The position numbers were made by a program, and so were the translations under genes. A model generated the notes under the pieces. It was not told where the DNA came from, made no database searches, and was given only the letters and a program-made list of their open reading frames with translations. Below are positions 13,596 through 22,869 of a stretch of 64,000 bases of DNA, one piece after another. Within the stretch, counting starts at the first letter, position 1, and each line of letters starts with the position of its first letter. Source of the DNA: Mycobacterium sp. GA-2829 (GTDB lineage Bacteria; Actinomycetota; Actinomycetes; Mycobacteriales; Mycobacteriaceae); assembly GCF_001499965.1 (NCBI RefSeq), contig NZ_LQIT01000020.1, positions 26,888 to 90,887 on the forward strand. The letters run 5' to 3'.

Positions 13596-14365
13596 CCGCT
13601 CACCACGTCCCCGGCGAACGAGTACGGCGGCCATGGCCCGGTGATCTCCAGCTCGATGCCCGCGGTGTCGCGGGCGAGTTCGTCGACGAGCGCCCGGAAT
13701 TCCGCGACCCGAACGTCGTCGACCAGGTAGGTGCCGTTGAGCACGGTCCACCCTGCGCGCTCCGACAACCTGTTGTCGGCCACCGGTTTCCGTTTGCCGT
13801 CTGTCGCGCAGCGCAGCAGCAGGGTGTGGATGCGCTCGGCGGCGGCAGCCGCCGCACCGTGGGCGAGCTCCCGGTGCTCGAGGGCCCGTTTGCGCCGCAA
13901 CAGGTACGCCGTGCCGGACCGTTCGGTCACCGGATCCTCCTGCGGTACCAGCGCATTCGCGTCGGCGCACGCCCGCACACCGAGCTCCACCCGCCCGCTG
14001 ACGCGCGCCAGGGCCGCGTGGAACTCCGCGCGCCGCCCGGTGAGCAGGTCGCCGACGCGGTCGTGGGTGAGGTAGACCGTCGTCATCCGCACCGGGATCA
14101 CGGGGCCGGAGCGGGCGACGGCGGTGATCACGGCGTCGTGGGCCCGCGCCTTGGCGGCCAGCCAGTCGAGGTCTTCGAGGTTGCGGCGCAACGCGTCCTG
14201 GCCGAAGTCGGCGAGCGGGACGGTGCCGACGACCGCGGCGAGGTCACCGCCCTCGACCGCGCGGACGGGTTCGTCGGCGACGCCGCGCAGCCCGCGGACA
14301 CGTTCGTCCGCGCCGTCGCCGACGACGATCGCGTACAACCAGACGCCCGTCGCCTCAGAGCTCAT
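13592..14365 (-). CDS. gvpL: Gas vesicle protein GvpL/GvpF family
   Basis: This 257-residue protein is of the GvpF/GvpL family, thought to be needed at an early step of wall assembly. It begins with GVWLYAIVVG near residues 7-16 (first beta-strand of the family), has the conserved VIPVRMTTVYLTHDRV, and ends in LVDELARDTAGIELEITGPWPPYSF, the family C-terminal signature. The ATG at 14365 overlaps the upstream gvpJ gene by 11 nt. This is the second of two GvpF/L paralogues; the other is at 15313-16074, and I named this one gvpL from its place after gvpJ. Confidence 0.92.
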   Translation of the reverse strand: MSSEATGVWLYAIVVGDGADERVRGLRGVADEPVRAVEGGDLAAVVGTVPLADFGQDALRRNLEDLDWLAAKARAHDAVITAVARSGPVIPVRMTTVYLTHDRVGDLLTGRRAEFHAALARVSGRVELGVRACADANALVPQEDPVTERSGTAYLLRRKRALEHRELAHGAAAAAAERIHTLLLRCATDGKRKPVADNRLSERAGWTVLNGTYLVDDVRVAEFRALVDELARDTAGIELEITGPWPPYSFAGDVVSG

Positions 14366-14726
14366 CCTCGGTCTCCGCGTATTGCGCGGCGACGGCGCGG
14401 CGTTCACCGTTACCCGCCTCGAGCGCCTCGATCCGTTCGCGCAGCCGGTCGTTCTCCACCTGCAGGTTCGACGCCTTGCTGGACAGCCACGGATCGCTCT
14501 CCCACCAGTCGATGCCGACCTCGCGTGCGGTGTCGAGTGAGGCGATCACGAGACGCAGCTTGATCGTGAGCAGTTCGATGTCGAGGAGGTTGACCCGGAT
14601 GTCGCCGGCGATCACGATGCCCTTGTCGAGCACGCGTTCCAGGATGTCGCCGAGGTTGGTCGACGACTGCGAGGCGCCGAGACCGCGTGGGGCCGGCGCG
14701 AATGAGTCGTCACCCGCCAGCGTCAC
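14355..14726 (-). CDS. gvpJ: Gas vesicle protein GvpJ (GvpA family with C-terminal extension)
   Basis: This 123-residue GvpA-family protein has its wall-type domain at about residues 22-70, with NLGDILERVLDKGIVIAGD and VNLLDIELLTIKLRLVIAS. It is followed by a coiled-coil-like extension (LSSKASNLQVENDRLRERIE) absent from GvpA. That extension and its place before gvpL match GvpJ, a minor component that may form vesicle tips. The start is a GTG at 14726 that overlaps the gvpO stop (GTGA). The open frame upstream of it is gvpO sequence in another frame. Confidence 0.9.
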   Translation of the reverse strand: MTLAGDDSFAPAPRGLGASQSSTNLGDILERVLDKGIVIAGDIRVNLLDIELLTIKLRLVIASLDTAREVGIDWWESDPWLSSKASNLQVENDRLRERIEALEAGNGERRAVAAQYAETEDEL

Positions 14727-15046
14727 CCGAGACCACCCCCGTTGGTCTCGGTGGTCTGGCCGCGCATGTACCGGCGGGTCCGCCGGTAGGTGAGCAGTTC
14801 GCCGTCGACGTCGAGTTCGACCTCGTAGAGCGCGAGGATGTCCGACGAGGACGGGATGCGGTGATCCTCCACCACTTCGATCTCGACGACCCAACCGCCG
14901 CTCTCGGTCGGGGCCACCGACGTGGTCTGCACCGCGTCGCGTCCCGTCATGTCGGTGATGTGCTCACGAGCCAGATCCACCGCTTCCCGCGCGGTCAGCG
15001 GCGGTGGTTCGGTGTCACTCGGCCGCGTGCGCGTGCGTTCTGCCAT
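14723..15046 (-). CDS. gvpO: Gas vesicle protein GvpO
   Basis: The GvpO family member has 107 residues, with a disordered polar N-terminus to about 18 followed by a PepSY-like alpha/beta fold containing EAVDLAREHITDMTGRD, GGWVVEIEVVEDHRIP and ILALYEVELDVDGELL. GvpO is regulatory or accessory in haloarchaea and conserved in actinobacterial clusters. In Streptomyces it usually comes first in the cluster; here it lies between gvpG and gvpJ, so the order has been rearranged. It overlaps gvpJ by 4 nt. Confidence 0.9.
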   Translation of the reverse strand: MAERTRTRPSDTEPPPLTAREAVDLAREHITDMTGRDAVQTTSVAPTESGGWVVEIEVVEDHRIPSSSDILALYEVELDVDGELLTYRRTRRYMRGQTTETNGGGLG

Positions 15047-15051
15047 TCACC

Positions 15052-15309
15052 TCACCCGTCTTCCGGGGTCGTCGTCTCCGGCGCCTTCGGGGTCAGCCGC
15101 TCTTGGAGGATCTCGCGCTGAGCGGCCTTCTCCTCCTCGGCGGAGATCTCGCCGCTCTCCCGGGCCTCCTCGAGCGCTTCGAGTTGACGACGCGTCCGCG
15201 CCGGATCGTTGAGTTCCTGTTCGACCTGACGCTGGATGACCTCGGCCAGCGAGATCACCCCGCGGACCGGCAGCAGCGGGGCCAGCGCGATCGCCGAGAA
15301 CAGACCCAT
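15052..15309 (-). CDS. gvpG: Gas vesicle protein GvpG
   Basis: GvpG is a small accessory protein; this one has 85 residues. It begins MGLFSAIALAPLLPVRGV, the hydrophobic family N-terminus, and continues as a charged helix (VIQRQVEQELNDPARTRRQLEAL, spanning residues 24-46 in two stretches) with a disordered Pro/Thr tail. It is likely a partner of GvpF/L in early assembly. It is 3 nt after gvpF and 5 nt before gvpO. Confidence 0.92.
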   Translation of the reverse strand: MGLFSAIALAPLLPVRGVISLAEVIQRQVEQELNDPARTRRQLEALEEARESGEISAEEEKAAQREILQERLTPKAPETTTPEDG

Positions 15310-15312
15310 CGC

Positions 15313-16074
15313 TCACCCCGCCGGTTGGGCGGTGACGACGAAGTCGTACGGCGCCATCGGACCGAGGAGTTTCACATCGACGCGGCCCTCGGCGTTTCCG
15401 GCCAGCTCGTCGACGACGGCTTCCAGGTCGGCCTGCGACTTCACCTCGGCCAGCACGGCGACGTTGATCGCATCCCACTCGTGGGTGGGTTCGCGGACGT
15501 TGACCGTCAGGCCTGCGGCCTCGAGCGCCTGAACGGCCGTCGCGGTGTCGGCCTGCCGTTTGGCCTCGATCGTGTTGGCGATCAGCTCGCCGAGCGCCAT
15601 CCGCGAATCGCGGGTCGCCTCTTCGGGTTTGGCTTTGATGTCATCGCGTAACGCCCGCGCCTGGTCGCTCTCCTCGAGGAGGTCGCGCAGGAACGTGTCC
15701 TCGTCGTAGCGGCCCTTGACCATGTACTGCGCGTGCCCCTCGAGTTTGTCGAGAGTGCCGCGGAACTCGTCGTGGTGTTCGCGCAGCAGTTCGGCGGCGA
15801 CGGCGTCGGCATCGGTCACGACCGCACCGAAACGCAGCGGGAGCACCGGCGCGACGGCGGCGGTACCGTCCAGCAGGTTCGCGTGCGCGCGCAGATCGTC
15901 CGGGGTGCCGAGTGGATGATCCGTCGGGATCGGGCTGACCAGCGCGGCGATGTCGCCTTCGCGGACGACTTCCACCTTCGCCGGCGGATCGCCGACCCCG
16001 ACGGCGTCCTCCTCGGCCTCCACGTCACCGGGGACGATGCCGTACACGTAGATCGCTTGTTCCGGCGTGCTCAT
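15313..16074 (-). CDS. gvpF: Gas vesicle protein GvpF/GvpL family
   Basis: This 253-residue GvpF/GvpL family protein opens with [13 protein letters not shown] and has [15 protein letters not shown] near residues 74-88 (the family core) and LELGEL-like helices. It ends with [17 protein letters not shown], the diagnostic C-terminal strand. It follows gvpA with an ATGA overlap, as gvpF follows gvpA in Streptomyces, so I call it gvpF. Its middle ([19 protein letters not shown]) is a charged helical insertion shared with other actinobacterial copies. Confidence 0.93.
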   Translation of the reverse strand: MSTPEQAIYVYGIVPGDVEAEEDAVGVGDPPAKVEVVREGDIAALVSPIPTDHPLGTPDDLRAHANLLDGTAAVAPVLPLRFGAVVTDADAVAAELLREHHDEFRGTLDKLEGHAQYMVKGRYDEDTFLRDLLEESDQARALRDDIKAKPEEATRDSRMALGELIANTIEAKRQADTATAVQALEAAGLTVNVREPTHEWDAINVAVLAEVKSQADLEAVVDELAGNAEGRVDVKLLGPMAPYDFVVTAQPAG

Positions 16075-16481
16075 CGGTCCTCCCTCCGGCTGCGCACCTT
16101 CGTCGCCTTGCGTGGCTCGTCGGGGTTCAACAAGCCGCCCAGCTTCTCCCCCGCCGCGTCCAGCACCCCCTGGGTCTTGCCCTTGGCCACGCCGCTGGTG
16201 GCGCCTTCGGCGACGTCGCCGACCAGGCTGCCGAGGTCGGATTTGGGGTCCTCGTTGGCGATGTCGAGGCGGTTGACCGCCTCGGCGAAGCGCAGGTAGG
16301 TGTCCACGCTGGCGACCACCACGCGGGCGTCGATGGTCAGGATCTCGATGCCGACGATGGAGACCCGCACGTACGCGTCGAGCACCAGCCCCTTGTCGAG
16401 GATCGTGTCGATCACGTCGGCGAGGCCGCTGGAGCTCGAGCCGCCGCCCGCGCCTCCGGCCGGCTGTATCGCGGTGGTCAT
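16071..16481 (-). CDS. gvpA: Gas vesicle structural protein GvpA, C-terminally extended
   Basis: This is the likely main wall protein. Residues ~15-70 are a clear GvpA domain: [39 protein letters not shown] and [13 protein letters not shown]. Typical GvpA proteins stop near residue 70-75, but this one has 136. The extra ~60 residues are Gly/Ser/Ala-rich ([20 protein letters not shown]) and end in a very basic tail ([15 protein letters not shown]). An N-terminal Gly/Ser linker ([10 protein letters not shown]) is also present. The ATG at 16481 overlaps the gvpZ stop and the stop overlaps gvpF, so expression is coupled, which is unusual for a protein expected in large excess. Confidence 0.92.
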   Translation of the reverse strand: MTTAIQPAGGAGGGSSSSGLADVIDTILDKGLVLDAYVRVSIVGIEILTIDARVVVASVDTYLRFAEAVNRLDIANEDPKSDLGSLVGDVAEGATSGVAKGKTQGVLDAAGEKLGGLLNPDEPRKATKVRSRREDR

Positions 16482-17464
16482 GCCCGGCTCCGTTCTGTTC
16501 GCGCTCGGCGTCGCGTCGGGGACGCGCCGCGGCTGCCCACGCGTCGGCGCTTCGGGGGCGGCTGTGTCTCGTCTTCGATGTCCTCCTCGTCGGTGGTGTC
16601 CTCGCTCGTGTCTTCCTCGCTCGTGTCTTCGGGCTGTTCGCTGCCGTCCGAGGTGACCTCCCCGTCGTGGATCTCGCCCGGCCAGCCCTGGATCTCCTCG
16701 GCGTTGAGGACGGCGTGCGCCATCACGTGCCGCTGGAAGTGCTTGAGTTCCAACCGGACCCGGCGGCCCTGGGCGCGCCACAGATTCCCGGTGCGCTCGA
16801 ACAGGCCCTGGGGGTGGTATTCCAGCACGACGATGACGCGGGTCAGGTTCGGCGCGAGCTCGTGGAAGGTGATCGCCCCGTCGACGTAGCCCTTGTCGCC
16901 CTTGGAGCGCCACACGATGCGATCGTTGGGCACCTGCTCGGTGATCGTGGACTCCCAGCTGCGGTGGGACAGGAAGATCTGCGCCTTCCAGGTCAGCTTC
17001 TCGTCCGAGACCTGCTCGACCTGCTCGACCTTCTTCATGAACTTCGGGAAGTCGGCGAACTGCGTCCACTGGCGGTAGGCGAGGTCGACCGGCACCCCGA
17101 CGTCGATCTGCTCGACGATGTTGGTGACCTTGAGCCCCTTGCCGCCGCCCTTGCCCTTACCGGTGATGGCCCCGGTGACGTTCTGCAGCGTCTCCTTGAC
17201 CTTCTCCTTGGCGCCCGCGACGCCGCCGGCCACCGCCGACTTCACCGGCGAATCACCCGAGAGCAGTTTGTCGGCGCCGGTGGCCGCGGCGATCAGGCTG
17301 CCGCTGCCGCCGCTCTGGGCGTAGTCGCTCAGCCGCTGCGTGGTACCGCTGAGGCGGTTGGACATCGACGTCGCCGCGCGGTTGGCGAACGTGCCCGCCA
17401 GCGCCTGCAACGACTCCTGCAACGGCCCCGACTGCTTGGGCGTGTCCTGGACTTTCTGCGCCAT
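16478..17464 (-). CDS. SRPBCC protein of gas-vesicle cluster (GvpZ-like)
   Basis: This 328-residue protein is organised in three parts. The N-terminal ~115 residues are alpha-helical or disordered, with [14 protein letters not shown] and [15 protein letters not shown]. Residues ~120-260 form an SRPBCC/polyketide-cyclase-like domain, with [36 protein letters not shown] and [17 protein letters not shown]-terminal acidic run ([18 protein letters not shown]) is followed by a basic one ([12 protein letters not shown]). An SRPBCC gene (gvpZ) is a regular member of Streptomyces gvp clusters. I used ATG 17464; a GTG at 17473 that overlaps the upstream stop (GTGA) is equally possible. A 15-bp tandem duplication lies in the acidic part. 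Confidence 0.82.
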   Translation of the reverse strand: MAQKVQDTPKQSGPLQESLQALAGTFANRAATSMSNRLSGTTQRLSDYAQSGGSGSLIAAATGADKLLSGDSPVKSAVAGGVAGAKEKVKETLQNVTGAITGKGKGGGKGLKVTNIVEQIDVGVPVDLAYRQWTQFADFPKFMKKVEQVEQVSDEKLTWKAQIFLSHRSWESTITEQVPNDRIVWRSKGDKGYVDGAITFHELAPNLTRVIVVLEYHPQGLFERTGNLWRAQGRRVRLELKHFQRHVMAHAVLNAEEIQGWPGEIHDGEVTSDGSEQPEDTSEEDTSEDTTDEEDIEDETQPPPKRRRVGSRGASPTRRRARTERSRA

Positions 17465-17469
17465 CGGTC

Positions 17470-18138
17470 TCACCGCCCGCGCCGGACCGGAGCCCGCTTG
17501 GTGGCCGAACGTCCGTGCCGGGCAGCCGAAGTCGCCGGCTCATCGGAGGCCGTCGCCCGTGCGGACCTGCGCATCGCCGCCTTCGCGGCGGTGGGTTGCC
17601 TGCTGGCACGTCGGCGCCGGGGCGGCTCGGGCTCGGGCTCCTCGTCGAGATCGAGATCGTCCTCGTCGGTGTCCTCGTCGAGGTCGAGTTCATCGGTCTC
17701 GTCGTACTCGTCGACGTCCTCGACGGGTTCCGGCTCGGCCCGGCGACCGCGGCGCCGGCTCAGTCCCGTCACTCCGCCGAGGGTTTCGCCCACCCCGCCG
17801 ACATTTTCGCCGACGTCGTCGAGTACCTCGTCGGTGTCGACGACCGAGGTGACGTCCTGAAGGCGGTCGTTGAGCGCATTGACGCGTTGCGTCGCAGCTG
17901 CCAATGCGGCGGCCCGTGCGGCGCCCAGCAGCTCACCGCGCAACTGTTCGGTCAGCTGCGTGACGTCTGCGGACGCGCCGAGGGATTTCAGACCCTGTGC
18001 GGCGAGTTCGGTCGGTCCGGACGGGAACTTCCCGGTGAGCCCCGCGCCTGCGAGCATCAGCGCCAGCCGCATCTTGCGTGTCCGCCCGAGGAAGTACCCC
18101 GCGCCGACCGCCACTGCCACCTTCATTCCGTTGGCCAT
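17470..18138 (-). CDS. First gene of gvp operon, GvpY-like protein with charged tail
   Basis: This 222-residue protein starts MANGMKVAVAVGAGYFLGRTRKMRLALMLAGAG (residues 1-15 and 16-33), a short hydrophobic, glycine-rich N-terminus that could associate with a membrane. Helical segments (ATQRVNALNDRLQDVT) follow, then a long acidic run (EDVDEYDETDELDLDEDTD, from about residue 145) and finally a very basic Arg/Ala tail. By position before the SRPBCC gene it resembles gvpY of Streptomyces clusters. GAGGAGG at 18150-18144, 5 nt before the ATG at 18138, is the strongest ribosome site in the cluster and fixes the start. Function is unknown; an adaptor between nascent vesicles and cell structures is a guess. 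Confidence 0.75.
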   Translation of the reverse strand: MANGMKVAVAVGAGYFLGRTRKMRLALMLAGAGLTGKFPSGPTELAAQGLKSLGASADVTQLTEQLRGELLGAARAAALAAATQRVNALNDRLQDVTSVVDTDEVLDDVGENVGGVGETLGGVTGLSRRRGRRAEPEPVEDVDEYDETDELDLDEDTDEDDLDLDEEPEPEPPRRRRASRQPTAAKAAMRRSARATASDEPATSAARHGRSATKRAPVRRGR

Positions 18139-19052
18139 GGTGTCCTCCTCGAATCCGACATGCCGCCATTCGGGTCGGACCACATCGAACGGTCTGTGAA
18201 ATTGTTCCAATGAAATCAAACTACCCCGATCACCGAAATCGAATCACCGGAAAAGCCATTCGGCCGAGAACCCGTCAGCTTTGCCGTTGTCGCGCAGCCA
18301 CGTACCGACACCGACCTCGCCGTCGAAAATACGCAGTTCAGCGCTCATTTGTGCAGGTCCCGTCGCCCTCACCGCCAACCGGCGCGACAACCGACAGACA
18401 CGCGCTCGCTGCTCATGTATTTGCCATTCTCACGGTGCTGCGTTTCTTTCCATGGCGGGTGCGCTTATTTGCGGCAAATTGCGATGATCATGACGACCTT
18501 CAGAATTGTATGCTTTTCGATTGCCGACCGCTGATCACCACGGATTCCAATTCGAAATACAGGCGGAATGGCGGTCACTGTGGCCACATAACGCACGCTC
18601 ACCATTAACCTGCGCGAGGCCCGATACGGCGCGCCCGGCCCCGCCTCCTGGCGGCCCCCTTGTTCCGTTGCGCTGCAACGACTTCCGTGAACCCGTCAAC
18701 GCAGGGTTCGCAAGAAGTCCAACAAAGCCCCGCTATCGACTTCGCCCGCATACCGCTGGACCACCACGACGCGAGTCGGCCGCCGCACCGCCGGGAAGCA
18801 CAGTCAGTGACCCAGATCACACGGACCGCGACGCGATCCCGTCCTCGGGAGCGGCCCGTCTGAGCCCTTTGCGGGACGACCGGCCCGTTTTTGACGTCAC
18901 CGTCTATTCGACTGCGTGTTTGCCCTCACTCGAACCGCAGTCAGCATAGGCTCGCCTATCTCGGCGTTGTAGTGTGCGGACGTGACGCACACGACCACCT
19001 CCGCCAACGCGACTCAGTGCGCTGGCCGCCGCCCCTGCCGCCGGGGTCCGCG
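18139..19052. other. 914-bp non-coding, AT-richer block between divergent loci
   Basis: No convincing gene is present on either strand. The block separates the start of the gvp operon (minus strand) from the acyl-AMP ligase (plus strand) and so must hold both promoters. Base composition is visibly more AT-rich than its surroundings from about 18190 to 18600. It includes a perfect 13-nt palindrome, ATTTGCGGCAAAT, at 18467-18479, and inverted repeats at 18667-18679 (5-3-5) and 18689-18709 (GAACCC, 9 nt, GGGTTC). These could be regulator sites. I did not find a -35/-10 pair I trust for gvpY. AT-rich upstream DNA in mycobacteria is often bound by Lsr2. Confidence 0.6.
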
Positions 19053-20627
19053 ATGAACTCCCTTGCATCGGCGCTGACGGCGTCGATGGGCGGCACCGCC
19101 ACCGACCTCGTCGTCCTGGATCGCGACAGCGGCACGTGGCGGCGGCACCCGTGGCAGGAGGTGCTGGATCGGTCGCGCAACGTCGCGGAGCGGATCGGTG
19201 AGGCGAACGCATCCGCAGTCGGACTGGTCGGCGAACCGACCGTCGAGTTCATCGCCGCGATCGTCGGAGCGTTCCTCGCCGGGCGGGGTGTGTCGGTGCT
19301 GCCCGGCCCGGTGCGCGGCGCCGCGGCCGATCGGTGGGCGCACAGCACGCTGGCGCGGTTCAGCGGCGTCGGGGTCAGCCATGTCCTGACCCATGGCGCC
19401 CACCTGGACGAATTGCGCAGTGCAGGTGCGCCGCTCGCGATCGAGGATGTGACGGCGCTCGCCCACCCCGTCCGCTCAGGATCGTTCGAGGCCCCGCCAC
19501 CCAGCGGTGACGTGGCGATCCTGCAGGGCACCGCTGGATCCACCGGCACCCCGCGCACGGTGCGGTTGTCGCCGGATGCGGTGTTGGCCAACCTCACCGG
19601 GCTCAACACCCGTACGGCGGTGCAGTCGACCGACGTCGGGTGTTCGTGGCTGCCGCTGTACCACGACATGGGGCTGAGCTTCCTGCTCTCCGGTGCGCTC
19701 GCCGGCGCCGAGACGTGGCAGGCACCCACCCAGGCGTTCCAGGCGTCGCCGTTCCGCTGGCTGAACTGGCTCGACGAGAGCCGGGCGAGTTTCACCGCGG
19801 CGCCCAACATGGCGTTCGGGATGATCGGCAAGTACGCCCGCCGCGTCACCGACGTCGACCTGTCCTCCCTCCGGTTCGCGCTCAACGGCGGCGAACCCGT
19901 CGACTGCGAACTGACCGGCCTGTTCGCCACCGCGATGGCGCGGTTCGGGTTCTCCGCAGGCGCGCTCGCCCCGTCCTACGGGCTCGCGGAGGCGACGTGC
20001 GCGGTCACCGTTCCCGTGCCCGGCGACGGTCTGCAGGTCGACGAGGTGGCCTCGGAGAACGGGGCCGGCGGGCGCCGACACGCCGTGCTGGGGCACGCCA
20101 TCCCCGGTATGGAGGTGCGGATCGCGCCCAGCGACAACGCGTCGAAGGTCGCCGGCCGCGAGGTCGGTGAGGTGGAGATCCGCGGGTCGTCGATGTTGAC
20201 CGGCTATGTCGGCGACGCGCCGCGGGATCCGCAGAGTTGGTTCCCCACCGGGGATCTGGGCTACTTCGTCGGCGGTGGGCTGGTGGTGTGCGGTCGGGCC
20301 AAGGAGCTCATCACCGTCGCGGGCCGCAACATCTTCCCCGCAGAGGTCGAACGGGTCGCCGCCCAGGTGGCGGGGGTGCGGGAGGGGGCGGTGGTGGCCG
20401 TCGGCACCGGTGAGGGGTCGATCCGGCCGGGTCTGGTGATCACCGCGGAGTTCCGCGGCCGCGACGAGGCCGCGGCGCGCACCGAGGTCGTCGAGCAGGT
20501 CGCGTCGCAGTGCGGTGTGGTGCCGTCGGATGTGGTGTTCGTCAAACCCGGTGCGCTGCCCCGCACGTCGTCGGGCAAGCTGCGCAGGCTCGCGGTCAAG
20601 CAGGATCTGGAAGCGGGGTCTCGCTGA
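19053..20627 (+). CDS. Fatty acyl-AMP ligase (FAAL/FadD-type)
   Basis: This ANL-superfamily enzyme of 524 residues activates a carboxylic acid, probably a long-chain fatty acid, as the acyl-AMP. Motifs are the P-loop [14 protein letters not shown] near residues 148-161, [11 protein letters not shown] near 190-200 (the FAAL form of this motif), [13 protein letters not shown] near 306-318, TGDLGYF near 419-425, [20 protein letters not shown], and the catalytic lysine in [11 protein letters not shown] near 502-512. The motif set favours acyl-AMP over acyl-CoA formation. ATG 19053 is chosen because upstream codons in frame lack similarity. It converges on the mmpL gene and their ends overlap by 32 nt. 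Context suggests it supplies the starter to the type III polyketide synthase nearby. Confidence 0.85.
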   Translation: MNSLASALTASMGGTATDLVVLDRDSGTWRRHPWQEVLDRSRNVAERIGEANASAVGLVGEPTVEFIAAIVGAFLAGRGVSVLPGPVRGAAADRWAHSTLARFSGVGVSHVLTHGAHLDELRSAGAPLAIEDVTALAHPVRSGSFEAPPPSGDVAILQGTAGSTGTPRTVRLSPDAVLANLTGLNTRTAVQSTDVGCSWLPLYHDMGLSFLLSGALAGAETWQAPTQAFQASPFRWLNWLDESRASFTAAPNMAFGMIGKYARRVTDVDLSSLRFALNGGEPVDCELTGLFATAMARFGFSAGALAPSYGLAEATCAVTVPVPGDGLQVDEVASENGAGGRRHAVLGHAIPGMEVRIAPSDNASKVAGREVGEVEIRGSSMLTGYVGDAPRDPQSWFPTGDLGYFVGGGLVVCGRAKELITVAGRNIFPAEVERVAAQVAGVREGAVVAVGTGEGSIRPGLVITAEFRGRDEAAARTEVVEQVASQCGVVPSDVVFVKPGALPRTSSGKLRRLAVKQDLEAGSR

Positions 20628-22869
20628 GGCCGACCCGGTGCTGCAGGCGCACGAGTGGTCGCGGTGCCCACCAGTTCCAGCGGCCGAGCACCCGCATGAA
20701 CGCGGGCACCAGGATCATCCGCACCAGTGTCGCGTCGGCGAGGACGGCCAGGCTCAGGCCGAGACCGAACATCCGCATGAACGACACGTTCGCCGCAATG
20801 AGCGCCGCGAAGCTGATCGTCATCACCAACGCCGCAGCGGTGACGACCCGCCCCGTGCGGGCCAGGCCCCGTGCGACGCTCTCGGTCACGTCCGCGGCCG
20901 TTCGGCCGGAGGCCAGCCAGAATTCGCGGATCCGCGACATCAGGAACACCTCGTAGTCCATCGACAACCCGAAGGCGATGCAGAACAGCAGCACCGGGAT
21001 GTTGGCCACCAGGGTCCCGGTCGACGTCGTGCCGAGCGCGCCGAGGTGGCCCTCCTGGAAGATCCAGACCATCGCGCCGAACGCCGCGCTCAGCGACAAC
21101 ACATTGAGCACCAACGCCTTCAACGGGAGCACCACGCTGGCGGTCAGCAGGAACAGCAGACAGAACGTGGACACCGCGATCAGGCCGAGCACCAGCGGCA
21201 GCCGGGAGGTGATCGCGGTGACACTGTCCCGGTTGCTCGGCGCGACTCCGGCAAGTTCGACCGAGCGACCGGCGGGCCCGGACACGTCGTGCAGCCGGTC
21301 GAGTTGGGTGTTCGACCGGTCCGAGAACAACGGTGCCTCGGTCGCGACGGTGAGCAGCGCGCTGCCGTCGCGGATGCCGGTGGCCTGCGACGGCGGCCCG
21401 ACCCGCTGCCCGGCGCGGTAGGTCCCCGACGGCGCCGACACCGACGCCACGTCCGCGACGCGGGACAGGTTGGCGGCATAGTCGCTGAGCTGCGCCTCGG
21501 TCAGGCCGCGGGCATCGGGGATCACCACCGAGACGGCCGTTGCCGGGTCGGCGGCGAACTCGGTGCGGAGCTGGTCACCGACCTCGTGCGCCGAGGCACT
21601 CTGCGGCAACACCCGGTCGTCGGGCAGTCCCCAGCGCACCCCGAGGAAGGGCAGCCCGAGCAGGACCAGCACTGCGATGCCGGCCAGACCGATCGGCACC
21701 GCGCGGCGCATCACGAATTTCGTTGAGCGATACCAGAACTGACGCTCCACCGGGATCGGCACGGGTTCGGGGCGGTGCAGCACGCGCCGGCCCAGTCGCC
21801 GCATGTCGAGCGCGTCGATGCGGGGGCCGAGCACGATGATCGCGGCCGGGGTGAGCAGCAGGGCCGCGGTGGCCGCGAACACCACCGTCGCGACGCCGGC
21901 GTAGGCGAACGACTTGAGGAAGTACATCGGGAACAGCACCATCGTGAGCATCGGCAGCGCCACAGTCGTCGCGGAGAACAGCACCGTGCGTCCGGCGGTG
22001 ACCATCATGCGGGTCACGGCGCGGTGGCGGTCGGCGCCGGCGGCCAGTTCGTCGCGGTAGCGGCTGATCATCAGCAGCGTGTAGTCGATGGCCAGCGCGA
22101 GCCCCATCGCCATGCACAGGTTGAGCGCGAAGATCGACACGTCGGTGACGAAGGTGATGAGGTGCAGCACCGCGAGCGATCCCAGGATCGCCACGACGCC
22201 GACACCCACCGGGACCGCCGCGGCGAGCAGTCCGCCGAACACCCACACCAGGACCAGGAAGCTCACCGGGATCGCGATCGACTCCATGAGCAAGAGGTCG
22301 TGCTGGGTCTGGGCGGTGACCTGACTGTTGACCATCGCGACACCGCCCGCCCGCACGGTCACCCCGTCGCGTTCGAAGCGTTCCCCGCCGATCGCGCGGA
22401 CCAGGTCCTCGGCGTTGCCCGCGGCGTGCGCGTCGCCGCCGGTGACCCCGGCGACCACCAGACCCGTGCGGCCGTCCGCACTGATCAACGCATCGGCGGC
22501 GGGCCCGCGCGCGGTCCACGCCGAGGTCACCGACGCGACGTGCGGTGAGCGGCCCAGCGCGTCGGCGATGCCGGTGCCGACCGCCCGGGCCGGGCCGGCC
22601 GTCGCCCCCTCCGGGGAGGTGACGGTGAACAGCAACTCGAGGTCGCCCCGGTCGAACCGCTGCGCGAGCAGTGCTGCGGCGCGGGAGGATTCGCTGGCCG
22701 GATCGTCGAAGCCGCCGGCGGAGAGCTTACCCGCGACCGGGATGCCGAAGATCGCGGCGGCCACCGCGACCAGCATCGCCACCGCGATGATCCGCCGCGG
22801 TGCGGCGATCGCCACGGTGGCGAGGCGGGCAAGTACGCCGCGCTCGGGCACGACGCCATCGTCCCTCAT
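20596..22869 (-). CDS. MmpL-family RND lipid transporter
   Basis: This 757-residue MmpL-type RND membrane transporter probably exports a lipid product. Two repeated halves each have one N-terminal membrane helix, a periplasmic loop and five more helices. The first half contains [21 protein letters not shown] near residues 250-270, and the second contains [19 protein letters not shown] near 625-643; these are the paired MmpL signatures with the proton-relay Asp-Tyr pairs. The ATG at 22869 shares a base with the stop of the methyltransferase gene (TGATG), so it is co-transcribed with the type III polyketide synthase. Sequence alone does not give the substrate, but the neighbours point to an alkyl-pyrone or alkyl-resorcinol-type lipid. 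Confidence 0.88.
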   Translation of the reverse strand: MRDDGVVPERGVLARLATVAIAAPRRIIAVAMLVAVAAAIFGIPVAGKLSAGGFDDPASESSRAAALLAQRFDRGDLELLFTVTSPEGATAGPARAVGTGIADALGRSPHVASVTSAWTARGPAADALISADGRTGLVVAGVTGGDAHAAGNAEDLVRAIGGERFERDGVTVRAGGVAMVNSQVTAQTQHDLLLMESIAIPVSFLVLVWVFGGLLAAAVPVGVGVVAILGSLAVLHLITFVTDVSIFALNLCMAMGLALAIDYTLLMISRYRDELAAGADRHRAVTRMMVTAGRTVLFSATTVALPMLTMVLFPMYFLKSFAYAGVATVVFAATAALLLTPAAIIVLGPRIDALDMRRLGRRVLHRPEPVPIPVERQFWYRSTKFVMRRAVPIGLAGIAVLVLLGLPFLGVRWGLPDDRVLPQSASAHEVGDQLRTEFAADPATAVSVVIPDARGLTEAQLSDYAANLSRVADVASVSAPSGTYRAGQRVGPPSQATGIRDGSALLTVATEAPLFSDRSNTQLDRLHDVSGPAGRSVELAGVAPSNRDSVTAITSRLPLVLGLIAVSTFCLLFLLTASVVLPLKALVLNVLSLSAAFGAMVWIFQEGHLGALGTTSTGTLVANIPVLLFCIAFGLSMDYEVFLMSRIREFWLASGRTAADVTESVARGLARTGRVVTAAALVMTISFAALIAANVSFMRMFGLGLSLAVLADATLVRMILVPAFMRVLGRWNWWAPRPLVRLQHRVGLSETPLPDPA

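Noticed and set aside
16570..17720. CRISPR-like or satellite repeats from the repeated TCGTCC/CTCGTC strings
   Set aside because: They are codon repeats for Asp/Glu runs in coding sequence, without spacers or regular units beyond one 15-bp duplication.
18605..18820. Small minus-strand open frame in the 18.1-19.05 kb gap
   Set aside because: No ribosome site, no domain and a composition (Trp/Cys/Arg) typical of chance frames.
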